From positions 140,518 through 204,517 of the forward strand of contig JABSQT010000003.1 of the NCBI GenBank assembly GCA_013215715.1: a DNA stretch of 64,000 nt, written 5' to 3'. Shown here in pieces: positions 34,191 to 44,655 of this stretch. Every line of letters starts with the position of its first letter. Position 1 is the stretch's first letter. Under the pieces are notes generated by a model, which saw only the letters and a list, made by a program, of their open reading frames with translations, searched no databases and had not been told where the DNA came from. The stretch comes from Mycoplasmatales bacterium. Its GTDB lineage: Bacteria > Bacillota_I > Bacilli_A > Mycoplasmatales > Metamycoplasmataceae. Made by a program: the position numbers and the translations under genes.

Positions 34191-34215
34191 CAAATAAGGC
34201 ATTAAGCCTTATTTG
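34191..34215. repeat. intercistronic 10-bp hairpin
   Basis: CAAATAAGGC/GCCTTATTTG with a 5-nt loop between the P37 and P29 genes, without a U-run. It could block 3' decay or slow transcription, giving more lipoprotein than ATPase (inference). Confidence 0.6.
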
Positions 34216-34241
34216 AAGTGTTTATTTTATTAATCTAAGTT

Positions 34242-35417
34242 TTATAGACCAAACATGTCTTTATATGTTTTAAATCCAAACTTACCAAAGTGTTGTTTCA
34301 TAATTTCTTGAGGCATTAAGTATGAAGCACCAGAAGTTGTAGAACCATGCGCAATTCTAAGTTTTCCTTTTACTTTATTTCATTTTTCTTTTGTTGGATT
34401 TTCAAATAAATCTTTAAGTAAAACTCCATTAATTTTTTGTCCTTTTCTTGCAATGAACATTGATCTATATCATGTTGCATCATTCGAACCTTTTTCTGCA
34501 ATCTCTACATTATTACCTTTGTAAATATTGGTTGGATCATTAGCCATTTTAACTAATTCTTTTGTTGTATATTCTTTTCCAGCTACAGTTTTTGGATCTC
34601 ATTTTAAATGATCTCTACTTGCTTGTGCAAACATATGAACATGTTTACCATTTTTGATAATTGAATCAAATGTATCATATGGTAAAAATCCCATTGAAGA
34701 TTTACCACTTGCCACTCTTTCTGCTGCAATTGAATAATCATTCGCAATATTATAATGGATACCTGTTACACCTTTAAACTCTTTTTTTAATAAAGGTAAA
34801 AGTTTTTTTGTAATAATTTTTGCCGCTTTTTTGATTTGTTCAGGGTCTCTTGAAGCCACAAACTCTAATGTAAATGTACCTGTTGGTTCTGAACTACCAA
34901 ATGTTGTTTTATGATTTTTATGTTTATCATTACCTGGTTCTGTATCCGTTGATGTTGTAACCATTGCGTTGTAAGATTTAACCGAATATGTTGCATCAAA
35001 AACTTGTTTTTTCTTACCACCTTGTTCAACTGTTAAACTTTTATCGTTAATAAGTGTTTGGAATATAGTGGCTAATTTAGCATTAACCTCTTGTGAATAT
35101 TCAGGTCTTGAAACAAGACCATTATTGAATATTTTATCTGAAACAGCTAGCACTTCTACATTAGCTAATTTTCCATCCTTATTTCTTTTAAGCGCTCAAT
35201 TCATCACATCCTTATCAAAGTCTTTTCGCGCATCTGAGTAAATAGGTACCAAATCAGCTTTATCAGCTTTCAAAAGCCTTCCAGCATCTTGATAAGAACC
35301 TTGTTTAATGAAGTTATCTTGTACATCACCCTTACCACATGATACTACCGCTACAATAGGAACTGCAACAGCTGTTATTGCTGTTAATCCTGTTAAAAGT
35401 TTTGTTTTAATTCTCAT
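34242..35417 (-). CDS. P37-type substrate-binding lipoprotein, 391 aa
   Basis: Signal peptide ends VAVVSC, placing the lipidated Cys at 27. The mature part resembles phosphonate/thiamine-type binding proteins, with the FGSSEPTGTF and GKSSMGFLPYDTF regions. P37 of Mycoplasma hyorhinis binds thiamine or its diphosphate, so thiamine uptake is the likely job, fitting the thiamine-dependent transketolase here. Gene order binding protein, ATPase, permease matches that system. An AAGGAG site is upstream. Confidence 0.88.
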
Positions 35418-35506
35418 AATTTAAATAATTCTCCTTTTAGATTTAAAGCATATTTAAGACCAATATGCATAACAATTTTATTTTTTAAGAGAATGTTTTT
35501 TTCTGA

Positions 35507-35591
35507 GTGTTAGGGTTTAATAGGTTAAGATTTTCTAACACCTTATTTTCATTCTATTTATAAATAAATTATTGAATTTGTGAATAGAATG
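35507..35591. repeat. nested dyads in the P37 leader
   Basis: CATTCTATT (35550-35558) is inverted at 35583-35591, and GTGTTAG (35507-35513) at 35535-35541. They lie in the untranslated region upstream of the P37 gene. The order does not match the conserved cores of a thiamine riboswitch. Confidence 0.5.
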
Positions 35592-35621
35592 AATTTTAAA
35601 GGTATTCGTATTTTTTATATA

Positions 35622-35653
35622 AAAAAAATGAAAGTAAAATCTTTCATTTTATT
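35622..35653 (-). terminator. terminator of prs
   Basis: 10-bp stem AAAATGAAAG/CTTTCATTTT with U-run on the minus strand. Confidence 0.85.
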
Positions 35654-35658
35654 GGTAA

Positions 35659-36621
35659 TTATAATTTATTTTGAATTTGTTCATAAATTGTTGAAACCGA
35701 TGTTCCATCAACTGTAGCTTTTATGATTTTTGCTAAGAATGTATCTAAAGAAACAACTTTTAGTTTTTTTGATTTTATATTACGAACATTTGCGATTGAG
35801 TCTGTAATTAATACTTGTTCAATTGCATCTGATTCTTCAAAATGTTTGAAACCCTTCGAAAAGATACCATGTGTTGCAGCAATAAGAATTTTTTTCGCTC
35901 CTTGACGCTTAAGCTCTTCTGCAGCTTTAATGATTGTTCCACCCGTATCAATCATATCATCGATAATAACACAGTTTTTATCCTTGACATCCCCAAGAAT
36001 ACCTGAGATAACAGATTGATTAGGACCTGTTCTACGTTTGTCAACAATAGCAACTTGCACTGTATCGGCAACTAATTCAGCAAGAACCCTTGCCCTAACA
36101 GCTCCACCATGATCCGGTGAAACAACCGAGAATTTTCCAAGTTTTTTAATTTCTGGAGCAAATACAAATTGCCCCTTTAAATCATCAACCGGAATATTAA
36201 AGAATCCTTGAATTGAAGGATTATGTAAATCAACTCCAATAACTTTTGTTGCTCCAGCTGTTTCTAATAAATCAGCAAATAATTTTGCACCAATTGGTTG
36301 TCTACCTTTTGCCTTCCTATCTTGTCTTGCATATCCATAATATGTATTGACAACAGTAATATGTCTAGCCGATGCCCTTTTAAGAGAATCTATAAATAAA
36401 AGTAATTCCATAATACTATCATTTACCGGTGTTGAGGTTGATGCAATAATAAACACATCTTTATTTCTTACGGTATTTGTTGATTGAACCAGTATTTCTC
36501 CATCAGAGAAAACTGTCTTTTCAATTGTTGATAATTCAATATCTAATATATCCGCAATTTTTTTACCAAGAACTTCTGAGTTCTCCATAGCAAATATTCT
36601 TGTTTCATTGTTATTTTTCAT
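35659..36621 (-). CDS. prs: ribose-phosphate pyrophosphokinase, 320 aa
   Basis: Makes PRPP from ribose 5-phosphate and ATP. FSDGEILVQ, NTYYGYARQDRKA (ATP site), VDLHNPSIQGFFNIPVD, SPDHGGAVRAR and VIIDDMIDTGGT (PRPP loop) are in order. Length is typical. It overlaps the acyltransferase gene by 11 nt and links the ribokinase and transketolase pathways to nucleotide synthesis. Confidence 0.95.
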   Translation of the reverse strand: MKNNNETRIFAMENSEVLGKKIADILDIELSTIEKTVFSDGEILVQSTNTVRNKDVFIIASTSTPVNDSIMELLLFIDSLKRASARHITVVNTYYGYARQDRKAKGRQPIGAKLFADLLETAGATKVIGVDLHNPSIQGFFNIPVDDLKGQFVFAPEIKKLGKFSVVSPDHGGAVRARVLAELVADTVQVAIVDKRRTGPNQSVISGILGDVKDKNCVIIDDMIDTGGTIIKAAEELKRQGAKKILIAATHGIFSKGFKHFEESDAIEQVLITDSIANVRNIKSKKLKVVSLDTFLAKIIKATVDGTSVSTIYEQIQNKL

Positions 36622-37207
36622 TTTGTTCCTTTGTTACTTGTCTAGCTCTACCAAAAGCTAATTGTTTTGTTCCTACATTTTTTGTGATTGTTGAGCCTGC
36701 AGCAATAATAGCACCATCACCAATTTTAATCGGTGCAACAAACACTACATTTACACCAATCTTTGCGTTTTTGCCAATAATTGTTTCATATCTTTTACTA
36801 TCATGTCAAGAATTTGCAGTTATAACACTTGCGCCAATTTGAGTCTCCTCACCAATTGTTGCATCAGATACAAATGCTTTATGATATGCTGATGAACCAA
36901 TGTGGAAAGTAGAATTTGAAATCTCTGATTGAGGGCCTATCAAATTCTTTCCAAGAAGAATAGTGTTATTTCTAATAAGTGCATATTGCCCAATTGTTGA
37001 ATCTTCCCCTATAAATGATTCTTTTATAACAACTCCTTGATAAAGTTTGACACCCTCTTCAATTGTAGATTTTGAATCAATACTTACAAGAGGTTCTATA
37101 AAACAACCTTTAGCTATTTTTGCCCCTTTTTCAATAAAGGTATTTTCAATATCCACAAATGTTACTCCAGGGTAAACTGAAACATCTCTTACTCACTTTT
37201 TATTCAT
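36611..37207 (-). CDS. left-handed beta-helix acyltransferase (GlmU C-terminus-like), 198 aa
   Basis: Hexapeptide repeats run the length (IEKGAKIAKGCFIEP, IGEDSTIGQYALIRNN, IGEETQIGASVITANS, IGDGAIIAAGSTITKNV) and the end LAFGRARQ matches the GlmU acetyltransferase C-terminus. The N-terminal uridylyltransferase domain is absent, so it is a stand-alone acyltransferase of unknown substrate. TATAAT ends 6 nt before the ATG. UGA Trp at residues 5 and near 134. Confidence 0.75.
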
Positions 37208-37242
37208 AAAATTATTATACATAATTTGATGTATATTAGTAT

Positions 37243-37266
37243 TTAAAAAAACACCATTATGGTGCT
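37243..37266 (-). terminator. terminator of rsmA
   Basis: CACCAT/ATGGTG hairpin and seven U on the minus strand, next to the rsmA stop. Confidence 0.8.
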
Positions 37267-38075
37267 TATTTATTGAACTTTAAAAAGGCTTGTTCAAATT
37301 GTGCATTAGTTAATTCTTGAGGTCTTACAGACTCCTTTAATCCCATTTCTAAAATCATTGTTTTAGCTTCAATTGGTCCCATCATTAATTTTCAATTATT
37401 AAACAATGTTTTACGTCTTTGTGTAAAAGATTTTTTAACAAATTCTAGAAAGGCTTTATTATTTAAATTTTGAGTTTTATTAAATTCAAGAGTAACAATC
37501 GCAGAATTAACTCTTGGAGCGGGTGAAAATGAAGAAGGTTTAACAACGAATTCTTTTTTTACTGTTGCATAATAATTTGTCGAGATGGTTAATTTACCAT
37601 ATTGTTTCGAACCAACTGGTGCACTAAGTCTATCAGCAACTTCATCTTGAATCATAATTATAGCTTTATCAAATTTTTCAACATTTTCAAATAGTCTAAA
37701 AAGAATATCCGAAGTTATATAATAAGGTAAATTAGCAACTAAAGTTCTTTTACCCTCTCATTCTAATGGTTGCTTTAAAAAATCTCCATTAATCAATTCA
37801 AAATGCTTTGCTTTTATTTCTCCACTAAGAACTTTAATCATATCCTCATCAATTTCATATGCTGTAAGTTTTTTTACTTCAGGAAGAAGAAATGTGGTTA
37901 AAGAACCCATACCCGGACCCACTTCAACCACTTCTTTATTTTTGATATTAGCAACTTTAATAATGTGTTCTAAAACATTTTGATCAATTAAGAAGTTCTG
38001 ACCAAATCTTTTTTTAGCATGAATTTGTAATTCATATTTATTTTGTAATTCTTTTATTTTATTTAGCGTTAACAT
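37266..38075 (-). CDS. rsmA: 16S rRNA dimethyladenosine transferase, 269 aa
   Basis: Methylates the two adjacent adenosines in the 3' hairpin of 16S rRNA. KKRFGQNFL, the SAM motif VVEVGPGMGSLT, NGDFL and NLPYYITS (the NLPY catalytic motif), then PRVNSAIV and FTQRRKTL. TATAAT lies 9 nt upstream of the ATG with no ribosome site. Confidence 0.93.
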
Positions 38076-38093
38076 ATTGACTTAATTATAAAG

Positions 38094-38116
38094 AAAAAAC
38101 CACTAATGTGGCTTAA
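38094..38116 (-). terminator. terminator of tatD
   Basis: AACCAC/GTGG-type stem with six U on the minus strand, overlapping the stop. Confidence 0.7.
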
Positions 38117-38871
38117 ACATTAAATACATCCTTAACATTTTTTTCAATCGCTTCTAGAACAACTTCCAACTTTTCTTCTCTAAGCTCAGCAATATATTTA
38201 ATTGTATCAATTACATAAGCTGGTTGATTTCTTTTCCCTCTATGTGGAACAGGGGCTAAATAGGGTGAATCTGTTTCAGAAAGAAGTCTATCAAGAGGAA
38301 TTGTTTTTACAGCTTCCTTGAAATCTTTAGCATTTTTAAATGTAACAATTCCGGAGAACGAAAGATAACAACCCAAATCAAGATAATCTTGTAAGCTTTC
38401 AATACCATAAGCATAAGAATGCATAACAATTTGAAGATTTTTATATTTTTCTTGCCCAATAACTTTTAAAGTTTCTTCATTGGCATCACGTGAGTGAATA
38501 ACTGCAGGGATACCTTTTTCCATAGCCAATTCTAATTGAGCTTCCAATGACGCAATTTGTATTTCTCGTGAAGGGTTATCTTCTCAATGAAAGTCTAATC
38601 CAATTTCACCAATAGCAATAACGTCATCTGTAAAATGACTCCTTACAAAATCCGCATCTTTTACACCTGTCGAATCATTTGGGTGAATACCAATTATTGG
38701 ATAAATATTATCGTATTCTTTTGCTACTTCTAATGTTTCAGGTATTGTCTTTTCTTCACAACCAACAACAAACATTTTATGAACACCTTTTTCAAAGGCT
38801 TCTTGTAAAATTTCTTTATAGTCATCAAATTCTGAAGGCACTACATGCATATGTGTATCTATATATTTCAT
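38113..38871 (-). CDS. tatD: TatD-family metal-dependent DNase, 252 aa
   Basis: Metal-binding DTHMH at residues 4-8, GEIGLDFH near 90, HSRDA near 125, MHSY and SETDSPYL (last metal Asp) are in TatD order. Known members are 3'-5' DNases and deacylases of D-aminoacyl-tRNA. TATAAT ends 6 nt before the ATG, so it is leaderless. Confidence 0.9.
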
Positions 38872-38892
38872 ATATGAATTATAAAGAAAATA

Positions 38893-38916
38893 ATAAAAAC
38901 ACCAAAAGTGTTTATT
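38893..38916 (-). terminator. terminator of mnmE
   Basis: AAACACTTTTGGTGTTT-type hairpin with T-rich tail on the minus strand. Confidence 0.65.
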
Positions 38917-40222
38917 TACCAAGACAAAAGTTTTTAAACATTGAATCTAATAAATCTTCTTGATCAGCTTTACCAAGTATATTAGCTAAGTCATCTCATG
39001 CTTTTTGTATATCAATAATAATTGTGTCTGGACCCAATTGCATTTCAAGTCCATTAATTGCATCTTGAATAGAAATTAAGGCCGCCTTTATTAATGAAAG
39101 TTGTCTTGTGTTATAAATAATTCTTTCATCATTTAAATCAATATCCTTAAATTTATTTTCAATTGCATTAAATAATTCAATTATTTTATTTTCTTTAGCA
39201 GATATAGAAATTCCATCACGCTTAACTAAATCATTTTTATTTCAAACTTTTAAATATGGTTTGTTTTTAGATGCTTTTTCAATATCAATATCATCTTGAG
39301 TTTCCCCAACTTTTGAGTCAATCAAATGAATAACTAAATCCGATTTTGAAATCTCATTTATTGATTTTTCAATTCCCATTTTTTCAACCTTATCATTTGT
39401 ATTATGGATTCCTGCAGTATCTTTTAATTTTAATAAAACTTGCCCAATTTGCAATGTACCTTCAACAATGTCCCTTGTAGTTCCAGGTATATCTGTAACA
39501 ATAGCTTTTTCTTCTTGTAGCAATGCATTCAACAATGATGACTTACCTGCATTTGGTTTACCAACTATCGCCACTGAAACACCCTCGTAAATTACCCTTG
39601 AATTACTCGATATGTTTACAACATTCTGGATTTCTTTTTCAATTTCTTTTAAAGCTGGTAATAAATTTTCGGTAGTCAATTGTTCAACATCATCATATTC
39701 AGGATAATCAATATTCACTTCACAAGTAGCAATAATTTTAAGTATTTTATTTTTTAGACCTTCTATTAATTTTGAAGTTCTACCGTCAAATTTTTTAACT
39801 GATAACTTTGTTTGAGCTTCTGATTTGGCATTTATTAAATCATTAATTGCCTCTGCTTTAACCAAATCCATTTTTCCATTCATAAATGAACGTCTAGAAA
39901 ACTCACCATTTTCAGCCATTCGTGCACCATTTGCAAGAATTAATCCCAATATTTTATTTGTATTAACCACACCACCATGTGCATTGATTTCAACAGTATC
40001 TTCTCCAACAAAAGTATTAGGCCCTTTAAACCAAGCAATCAAAACTTCATCCACAATTTCTTTTTGATCTACAATTTTACCAAATGTTAAAGTTTTATCT
40101 TTCCCAATTTTACCAGTATATATTTTTGAAACAATTTCAAAAGCCTCAGGACCTGAAACCCTGATGATTGATATAGCTTGATTTACATTCCCGGATGATA
40201 TTGCTGCTATTGTGTCATACAT
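38912..40222 (-). CDS. mnmE: tRNA modification GTPase MnmE, 436 aa
   Basis: Works with MnmG on U34 of tRNAs. N-terminal folate domain with DTIAAISSG, then G1 GKPNAGKSS, G3 DTAG, G4 NKND and the C-terminal motif C-L-G-K, the usual last four residues. Length is normal. TATAAT lies 9 nt before the ATG at 40222; the extended frame upstream is not needed. Confidence 0.95.
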
Positions 40223-40345
40223 AATATATTTATTATAAACCAAGAATAATATAAAATATTAAAAACTTGATTGTGGCTAAAAAATAATATTTAAAAACTT
40301 ATTTTTTTAAAAAATACTTTAATATTTATTTATAGGGGGTTGTAT

Positions 40346-41137
40346 ATGACTAAGAAAAAAATGGGAATTTGAAGTTCCATTTGAATTAACTCAATAATCT
40401 CAATAATCATTATTTGAGGATTGGTTTTAATGATAGTGGGTTTAATTCAATTTTATAATAGGATGTCTGGCTTGCTGTATGCAAAAGAAGTGGGAATATA
40501 CGCAAATAATTTAGCGGGCAAAATTAAAGAAGGACATATAAGTCAAGGGCAATTAATACAACTTGCCACAGACTTAAATAAAAATTTAGAAAGTAATAAG
40601 ATAATTATTCCAACTTCAGGAACCCCAAAACAAATTGCTGATCAATTAAGTTCTCAAATACATGATTTACTAAATAACGAATCTACTCAACACGATTTTT
40701 TTAAATCAATTGTTTCTTTAATTAAAGAGAAGAATAGTGTGCTTAATGCAGTTGAACCAATAACAAATAATCACGTCGCATTTGCTAAAAGTTTATTTGA
40801 ATTCTCTGAATATGTATCATTTAAAGAAATAACAGGAATTGCGTTTGATGGACATGCAGATAAAAATCAAATTGTAACATTATTACTTAAAGGATTTGGT
40901 AAATGGTTTGTAAGTACGAGTGAAATTTTCTTCTTTGGAATGTTGGTATTTGTTATATCTTGACTATTTGCCGTGATAACATCTATATGAATGAAAATTG
41001 CAAGAAAAAGAAGAAATATCAAGGGTGGTTCATGACTTATATTTTGAGCATGATTCATGCCTTTATTAGGTTTCATTTTTTACCCACTAATTTCTTTTTC
41101 ATATATATTTCGAAAGAAAGAGCAAAAAGCATTATAA
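40346..41137 (+). CDS. unknown membrane protein, 263 aa
   Basis: One strong N-terminal helix (about residues 12-36), a soluble middle of 140 mostly helical residues, then two helices (EIFFFGMLVFVISWLFAVI and IFWAWFMPLLGFIFYPL). All Trp are UGA. Starts after AGGGGG. Family not recognised. It ends 14 nt before the tRNA-Leu gene, whose -10 box overlaps the last codons. Confidence 0.7.
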
Positions 41138-41151
41138 TTAAAAGGTACATT

Positions 41152-41235
41152 GCCCGAGTGATGGAATGGTAGACATGAGAGATTCAAACCCTCTTGCTTT
41201 ACAGCGTGCTGGTTCAAGTCCAGTCTCGGGTACCA
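41152..41235 (+). tRNA. tRNA-Leu (anticodon CAA)
   Basis: 84-nt class II tRNA with an encoded CCA end: acceptor GCCCGAG/CTCGGGT, D-loop GG, anticodon loop TTCAAAC (CAA, reads UUG), long variable arm, T arm CTGG-TTCAAGT-CCAG. The first anticodon-stem pair next to the loop is A-C. TATAAT lies at 41133-41138. Confidence 0.88.
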
Positions 41236-41255
41236 TATCAACAATGTTGACCCAC

Positions 41256-41287
41256 CAGAAAACAATTGAATTGTTTTCTTTTTTTAT
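41256..41287 (+). terminator. terminator of tRNA-Leu
   Basis: GAAAACAATT/AATTGTTTTC hairpin followed by a T-run on the plus strand. Confidence 0.85.
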
Positions 41288-41342
41288 CAATTAATATATT
41301 GTAAAATTTTATTTAAATAATTATTTATGAGAAAATAGTTTT

Positions 41343-42374
41343 ATGAAAAATATTAAAAAACAAAATCAGAATGAAAAATCAGAAATTAAATCAGAGTCAT
41401 TACCAAAACGTATGGCTTATGGAGTATTGATGGGTCTAAGTGATGGTACACCAGGGTTCTCAGGAGGGACAACTCTTTCACTACTTAATTTTTATGATAA
41501 GTTAATTATGAACTTTAAGGGTATATTTAAACCAGAAAAAAATTCCACAAGAATAAAACACCTATTATGAGTTTTACCCTTTTTATTAACATGAATGGGA
41601 ACTTTGCTTGGATTCATGCTAGTAATGAATAAAGTGAGTGAAAAGGGTTATGGTGTTATTGCTGTAATTCTATTTTCTACATTTGCTCTATTAAGCATTC
41701 CTTTATTTATACTAGTAAATAAACCAAAATTATTAGTGAAGGATAGTAGTAAAGAAAGGACTGCAAAAAGAACAAACTATAAAATGATTATTCTTTTTAT
41801 GATCGGTTTTCTATTGATGATAATAATAGGGGTTATCGTTAAATTCGCTTTTGGAGGAGTCACAATGATTAAATCCTCAGGCGCAAAAGAGGTTATGAAT
41901 TTAAACACCAAGTCAGTTGTTATTTTACTTATTGCTGGATTCTGTGCAGGATTTGCAATGTTAATTCCAGGCATTTCAGGAAGTTTACTGCTTTATCTTT
42001 TCAATACATATACAGATATAACAAACACCATATCTGCAGCAATTCATGGAGAATTAAAAACAGCAATACCAGTATTCTTAATATTAGGTATATCTATAAT
42101 TGCCGGACTTATTTCTTCAGTATTAACAACCTCATTTATATTAAAGCGTTGAAGAGAGTCTTTTATTACATTCTCATTTGGCTTAGTTGCAGCTTCATTT
42201 ATAACTATTTTAATTGCTCTTTCAAGTTCTGATTATGCATCAATAAATAGACCCTTAATGTATGGTTTGGTTATTGCAGCAATATTCACCGCTACAGGAA
42301 TCAATATGTTGCTTGTATTATATTTAAAAAGTCAAGGAATTATCCAATTAAAAATTAAAAAATCAATTAAATAA
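41343..42374 (+). CDS. DUF368 (PopT-type polyprenyl-phosphate translocase family) membrane protein, 343 aa
   Basis: Conserved DUF368 signatures: MGLSDGTPGFSGGTT near residue 30 and GFCAGFAMLIPGISGSLLLYLFNTY near 200. About eight helices. Family members return undecaprenyl phosphate across the membrane in walled bacteria. Here no wall genes are visible, so the lipid carrier it handles is unclear; it might serve lipid-linked sugars (inference). Short leader after the tRNA unit. Confidence 0.88.
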
Positions 42375-42383
42375 TTATTTCAA

Positions 42384-42420
42384 TAAAAAAACCAACCATT
42401 TTTAGAGTTGGTTTTTTTAT
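42384..42420 (+). terminator. terminator of the DUF368 gene
   Basis: AACCAAC/GTTGGTT stem, 10-nt loop, then seven T on the plus strand. Confidence 0.85.
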
Positions 42421-42440
42421 TGGATTAATATAACACCAGT

Positions 42441-43007
42441 TTATTTTTGTCATGGAATTCCATGTTCAACTAAAGTATTACGTACATTTTGTAAAATTTC
42501 TTTTAAAAATTTATTTGTAAATTCAAACCTCAATTTTTCTTTATAAGCTTTAGGACCAAACTTATCTTTTAAAGTTAAATAAGCTTGCATTTGTGTGATG
42601 GCTTCTTGAGCTTCTTTAGCTGAACTAATTTTACTTGTATAATTATTTCCCCCAACAAAATTCTTTCCGTTATCTAAAGAAAATGTTGTTTCTTTTCTTT
42701 GTGCTCAATTGGTATTTGGATTCTTTACAAGAGCTTGAAGATCTGCTTTATATTTAAGCAAAGCAACACAAAATGCATCCACAAAATGTTCTTTAACTTT
42801 ATCTTTAGCTTCTTCACTCTCTAGACGTTGACCTTCTCATTGGAAATTAATAGGAATTACTTTACCTGGTTTCTCTTGGTGAGATAAACGGATTGCTGCA
42901 AACGTTACACCCGTTAATGTTGCTGTTGATAAAATTCCAAAAGCTATATATTTTTTTGTTCTTGCATTAAACCTTTTTGGTTTTTTTTCTTCGGAAAAAT
43001 TATTCAT
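42441..43007 (-). CDS. unknown membrane-anchored protein, 188 aa
   Basis: Basic N-terminus, one hydrophobic helix (about residues 20-37, no lipobox Cys), then a mostly helical extracellular region. UGA Trp in FQWEGQ, NTNWAQ and at the end IPWQK. AGGAGG precedes the ATG. Not recognised; convergent with the DUF368 gene. Confidence 0.7.
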
Positions 43008-43395
43008 GTCAGCCTCCTGAATTATTTTACTAATATATTATATTACAAACTATTTTATATAAATAAGTTCTTTGTAAAGAAATAATATCAAATAATTATC
43101 ACAATGGTCAAAAAAATGACTTTTTTTATTATGAGTAAACTCCAAGATTTATGATAATTATATTATTAAATTTAGAAGAAAAAAACTGCACTTAGGATAC
43201 AGTTTAATAAGAATTTAATTTACATATTCGGACGTTACACTGGTGTGTATTTGATTTTTTATTGTATATTGGGTATTCTCTATTGGTCTTATAGAGAATT
43301 TGAGTTATTAACTCTTAATAATTATCTATTAGTTTTTAACTATTTTCAAAATTTTATATCTTTTTGAAAAGATTTTTATTTTGTATAATAAAAGT
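43008..43395. other. 388-nt gap with dyads and a terminator-like hairpin
   Basis: No protein frame supported. On the minus strand a hairpin AAACTG/CAGTTT with seven U lies at 43176-43205, preceded by ATTCTCTA/TAGAGAAT (43275-43299) and GAGTT/AACTC (43302-43314). This could be a small RNA ending at the first hairpin (inference). Confidence 0.4.
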
Positions 43396-44214
43396 ATGTT
43401 AAAAACAAGGATTTCAACAATTAAAAATGAATATACAAAGTCAGAAAGAAAAATTGCAGACTATATTTTATCTAATTACAATAAGAAAACAGGTGAATTA
43501 AGCATAACTCAATTAGCAAATTTATTATCGGTATCTCCTGCAGGAATAACTAGATTTTGCCAAAAATTAAAAATGAGAGGCTTTAAGGAATTTCAAAATG
43601 AACTACTTACTGAATTAAACCTAACAGAAACAAAGGGTTCCAGCAATCTTCCATCAACTTTACAAGAAATAATTATTTCTCTCGAGAAAACAAATGAAAT
43701 TTTAAACTATAATGAGTTGACATTAGTTGCAAATAAAATATGAGAAACAAATAATGTGTATGTTTATGGAGAAGCTTTCACATATCTTATGGCACAAACT
43801 TTAAGTAGGAAGTTAAACAAAATAAACATTCCATCAACTTATTACAATGTTGCTTCTGATGTTGGTATGATTTTACCCAAAGAAAATTCCGTACACATTT
43901 TTATATCCACTTCAGGACAGAATCCCAATGTAAGAAGAGTAGTTAAGAAAATTTGCGCAAACAAAAGAATTAATAAACAAATTATTGTTTCTTTGACAGC
44001 ATCCAGAACAACCAACATCGAAGATTTTGAAAATGCCCATATAAATGGTGTATTCTATGATACTACTGGAGATGATTCGTTCGAACTCCCTTCGGTTAGT
44101 GCAATTGTAATACAGTATGTTATGGATACTTTATTTGCTGAAGTTTATTCTAAAAATAAAGAATTTAACGATAAAATTATTCGCGATCTTTCAAGTTACC
44201 AAAGAAAAAAATAA
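43396..44214 (+). CDS. MurR/RpiR-family regulator with SIS domain, 272 aa
   Basis: N-terminal HTH: KSERKIADYILSNY, ITQLANLLSVSPAGITRFCQKLKMRGFKEFQ. C-terminal SIS domain: VYVYGEAFTYLMAQTLSRKL, HIFISTSGQNPNVRRVVK, typical of sugar-phosphate sensing. The leaderless start at 43396 has TATAAT 6 nt upstream; the TTG 15 nt earlier is not used. UGA Trp at 43741. The target is not obvious; the DUF368 and hydrolase genes are nearest. Confidence 0.88.
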
Positions 44215-44237
44215 TGCTTGTGCATTATTTTATTTAA
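44208..44237. terminator. bidirectional terminator
   Basis: AATAATGC/GCATTATT hairpin with T-runs on both strands between convergent rpiR-like and Dps-like genes. Confidence 0.8.
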
Positions 44238-44655
44238 GACTTTTTTTCAATAATCAAATTGTTTTTTCAAGGTAATCTCTTAGGTCATCAAGAATAAGAT
44301 CCATAGAACCAAGACCTTCGATATTGTTATAAGCACTCTCAACTTTAGTTAATATACTCATTCCATCTTTAGTTAATTTTTCAATACCTTCTTTAACATC
44401 AATACTTAATTTTGTTTCTTCAGATATTGTTGCATCATTCATAAGTGTTTTAAGTGTTGTATCTATTTCTATATTTTTTTGAATATATTTTTCAACAATT
44501 TTATCAATAAATTCATTAATTTCTTCATACATCTTGTCTGTGAATTTATGCACGGGTATAAAGTTACATCCTTGAATTTTCCAATGTATTGTTTGGATAT
44601 TTGATCTATAAATTGTTAAATCAGCTAATATTGTTTTCATATTTTCTCTTTTCAT
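44230..44655 (-). CDS. Dps/ferritin-like protein, 141 aa
   Basis: Four-helix-bundle pattern with IQTIHWKIQGCNF and VHKFTDKMYEEINEFIDKIVE, the Dps ferroxidase arrangement (His-x-Trp, His-x-x-x-Asp, Glu-x-x-x-Asp). Would oxidise and store iron and protect DNA. Starts at 44655 by overlap with the hydrolase stop (TAATG); a start at 44640 is also possible. Ends in a UGA Trp stretch. Confidence 0.82.

Noticed and set aside
35459..35600. Thiamine riboswitch upstream of P37
   Set aside because: A CTGAG string occurs on the plus strand, but the gene is on the minus strand and the other conserved cores are missing.
41080..41265. 61-codon minus-strand frame over the tRNA
   Set aside because: Antisense to tRNA-Leu; a familiar artefact with no start signals.
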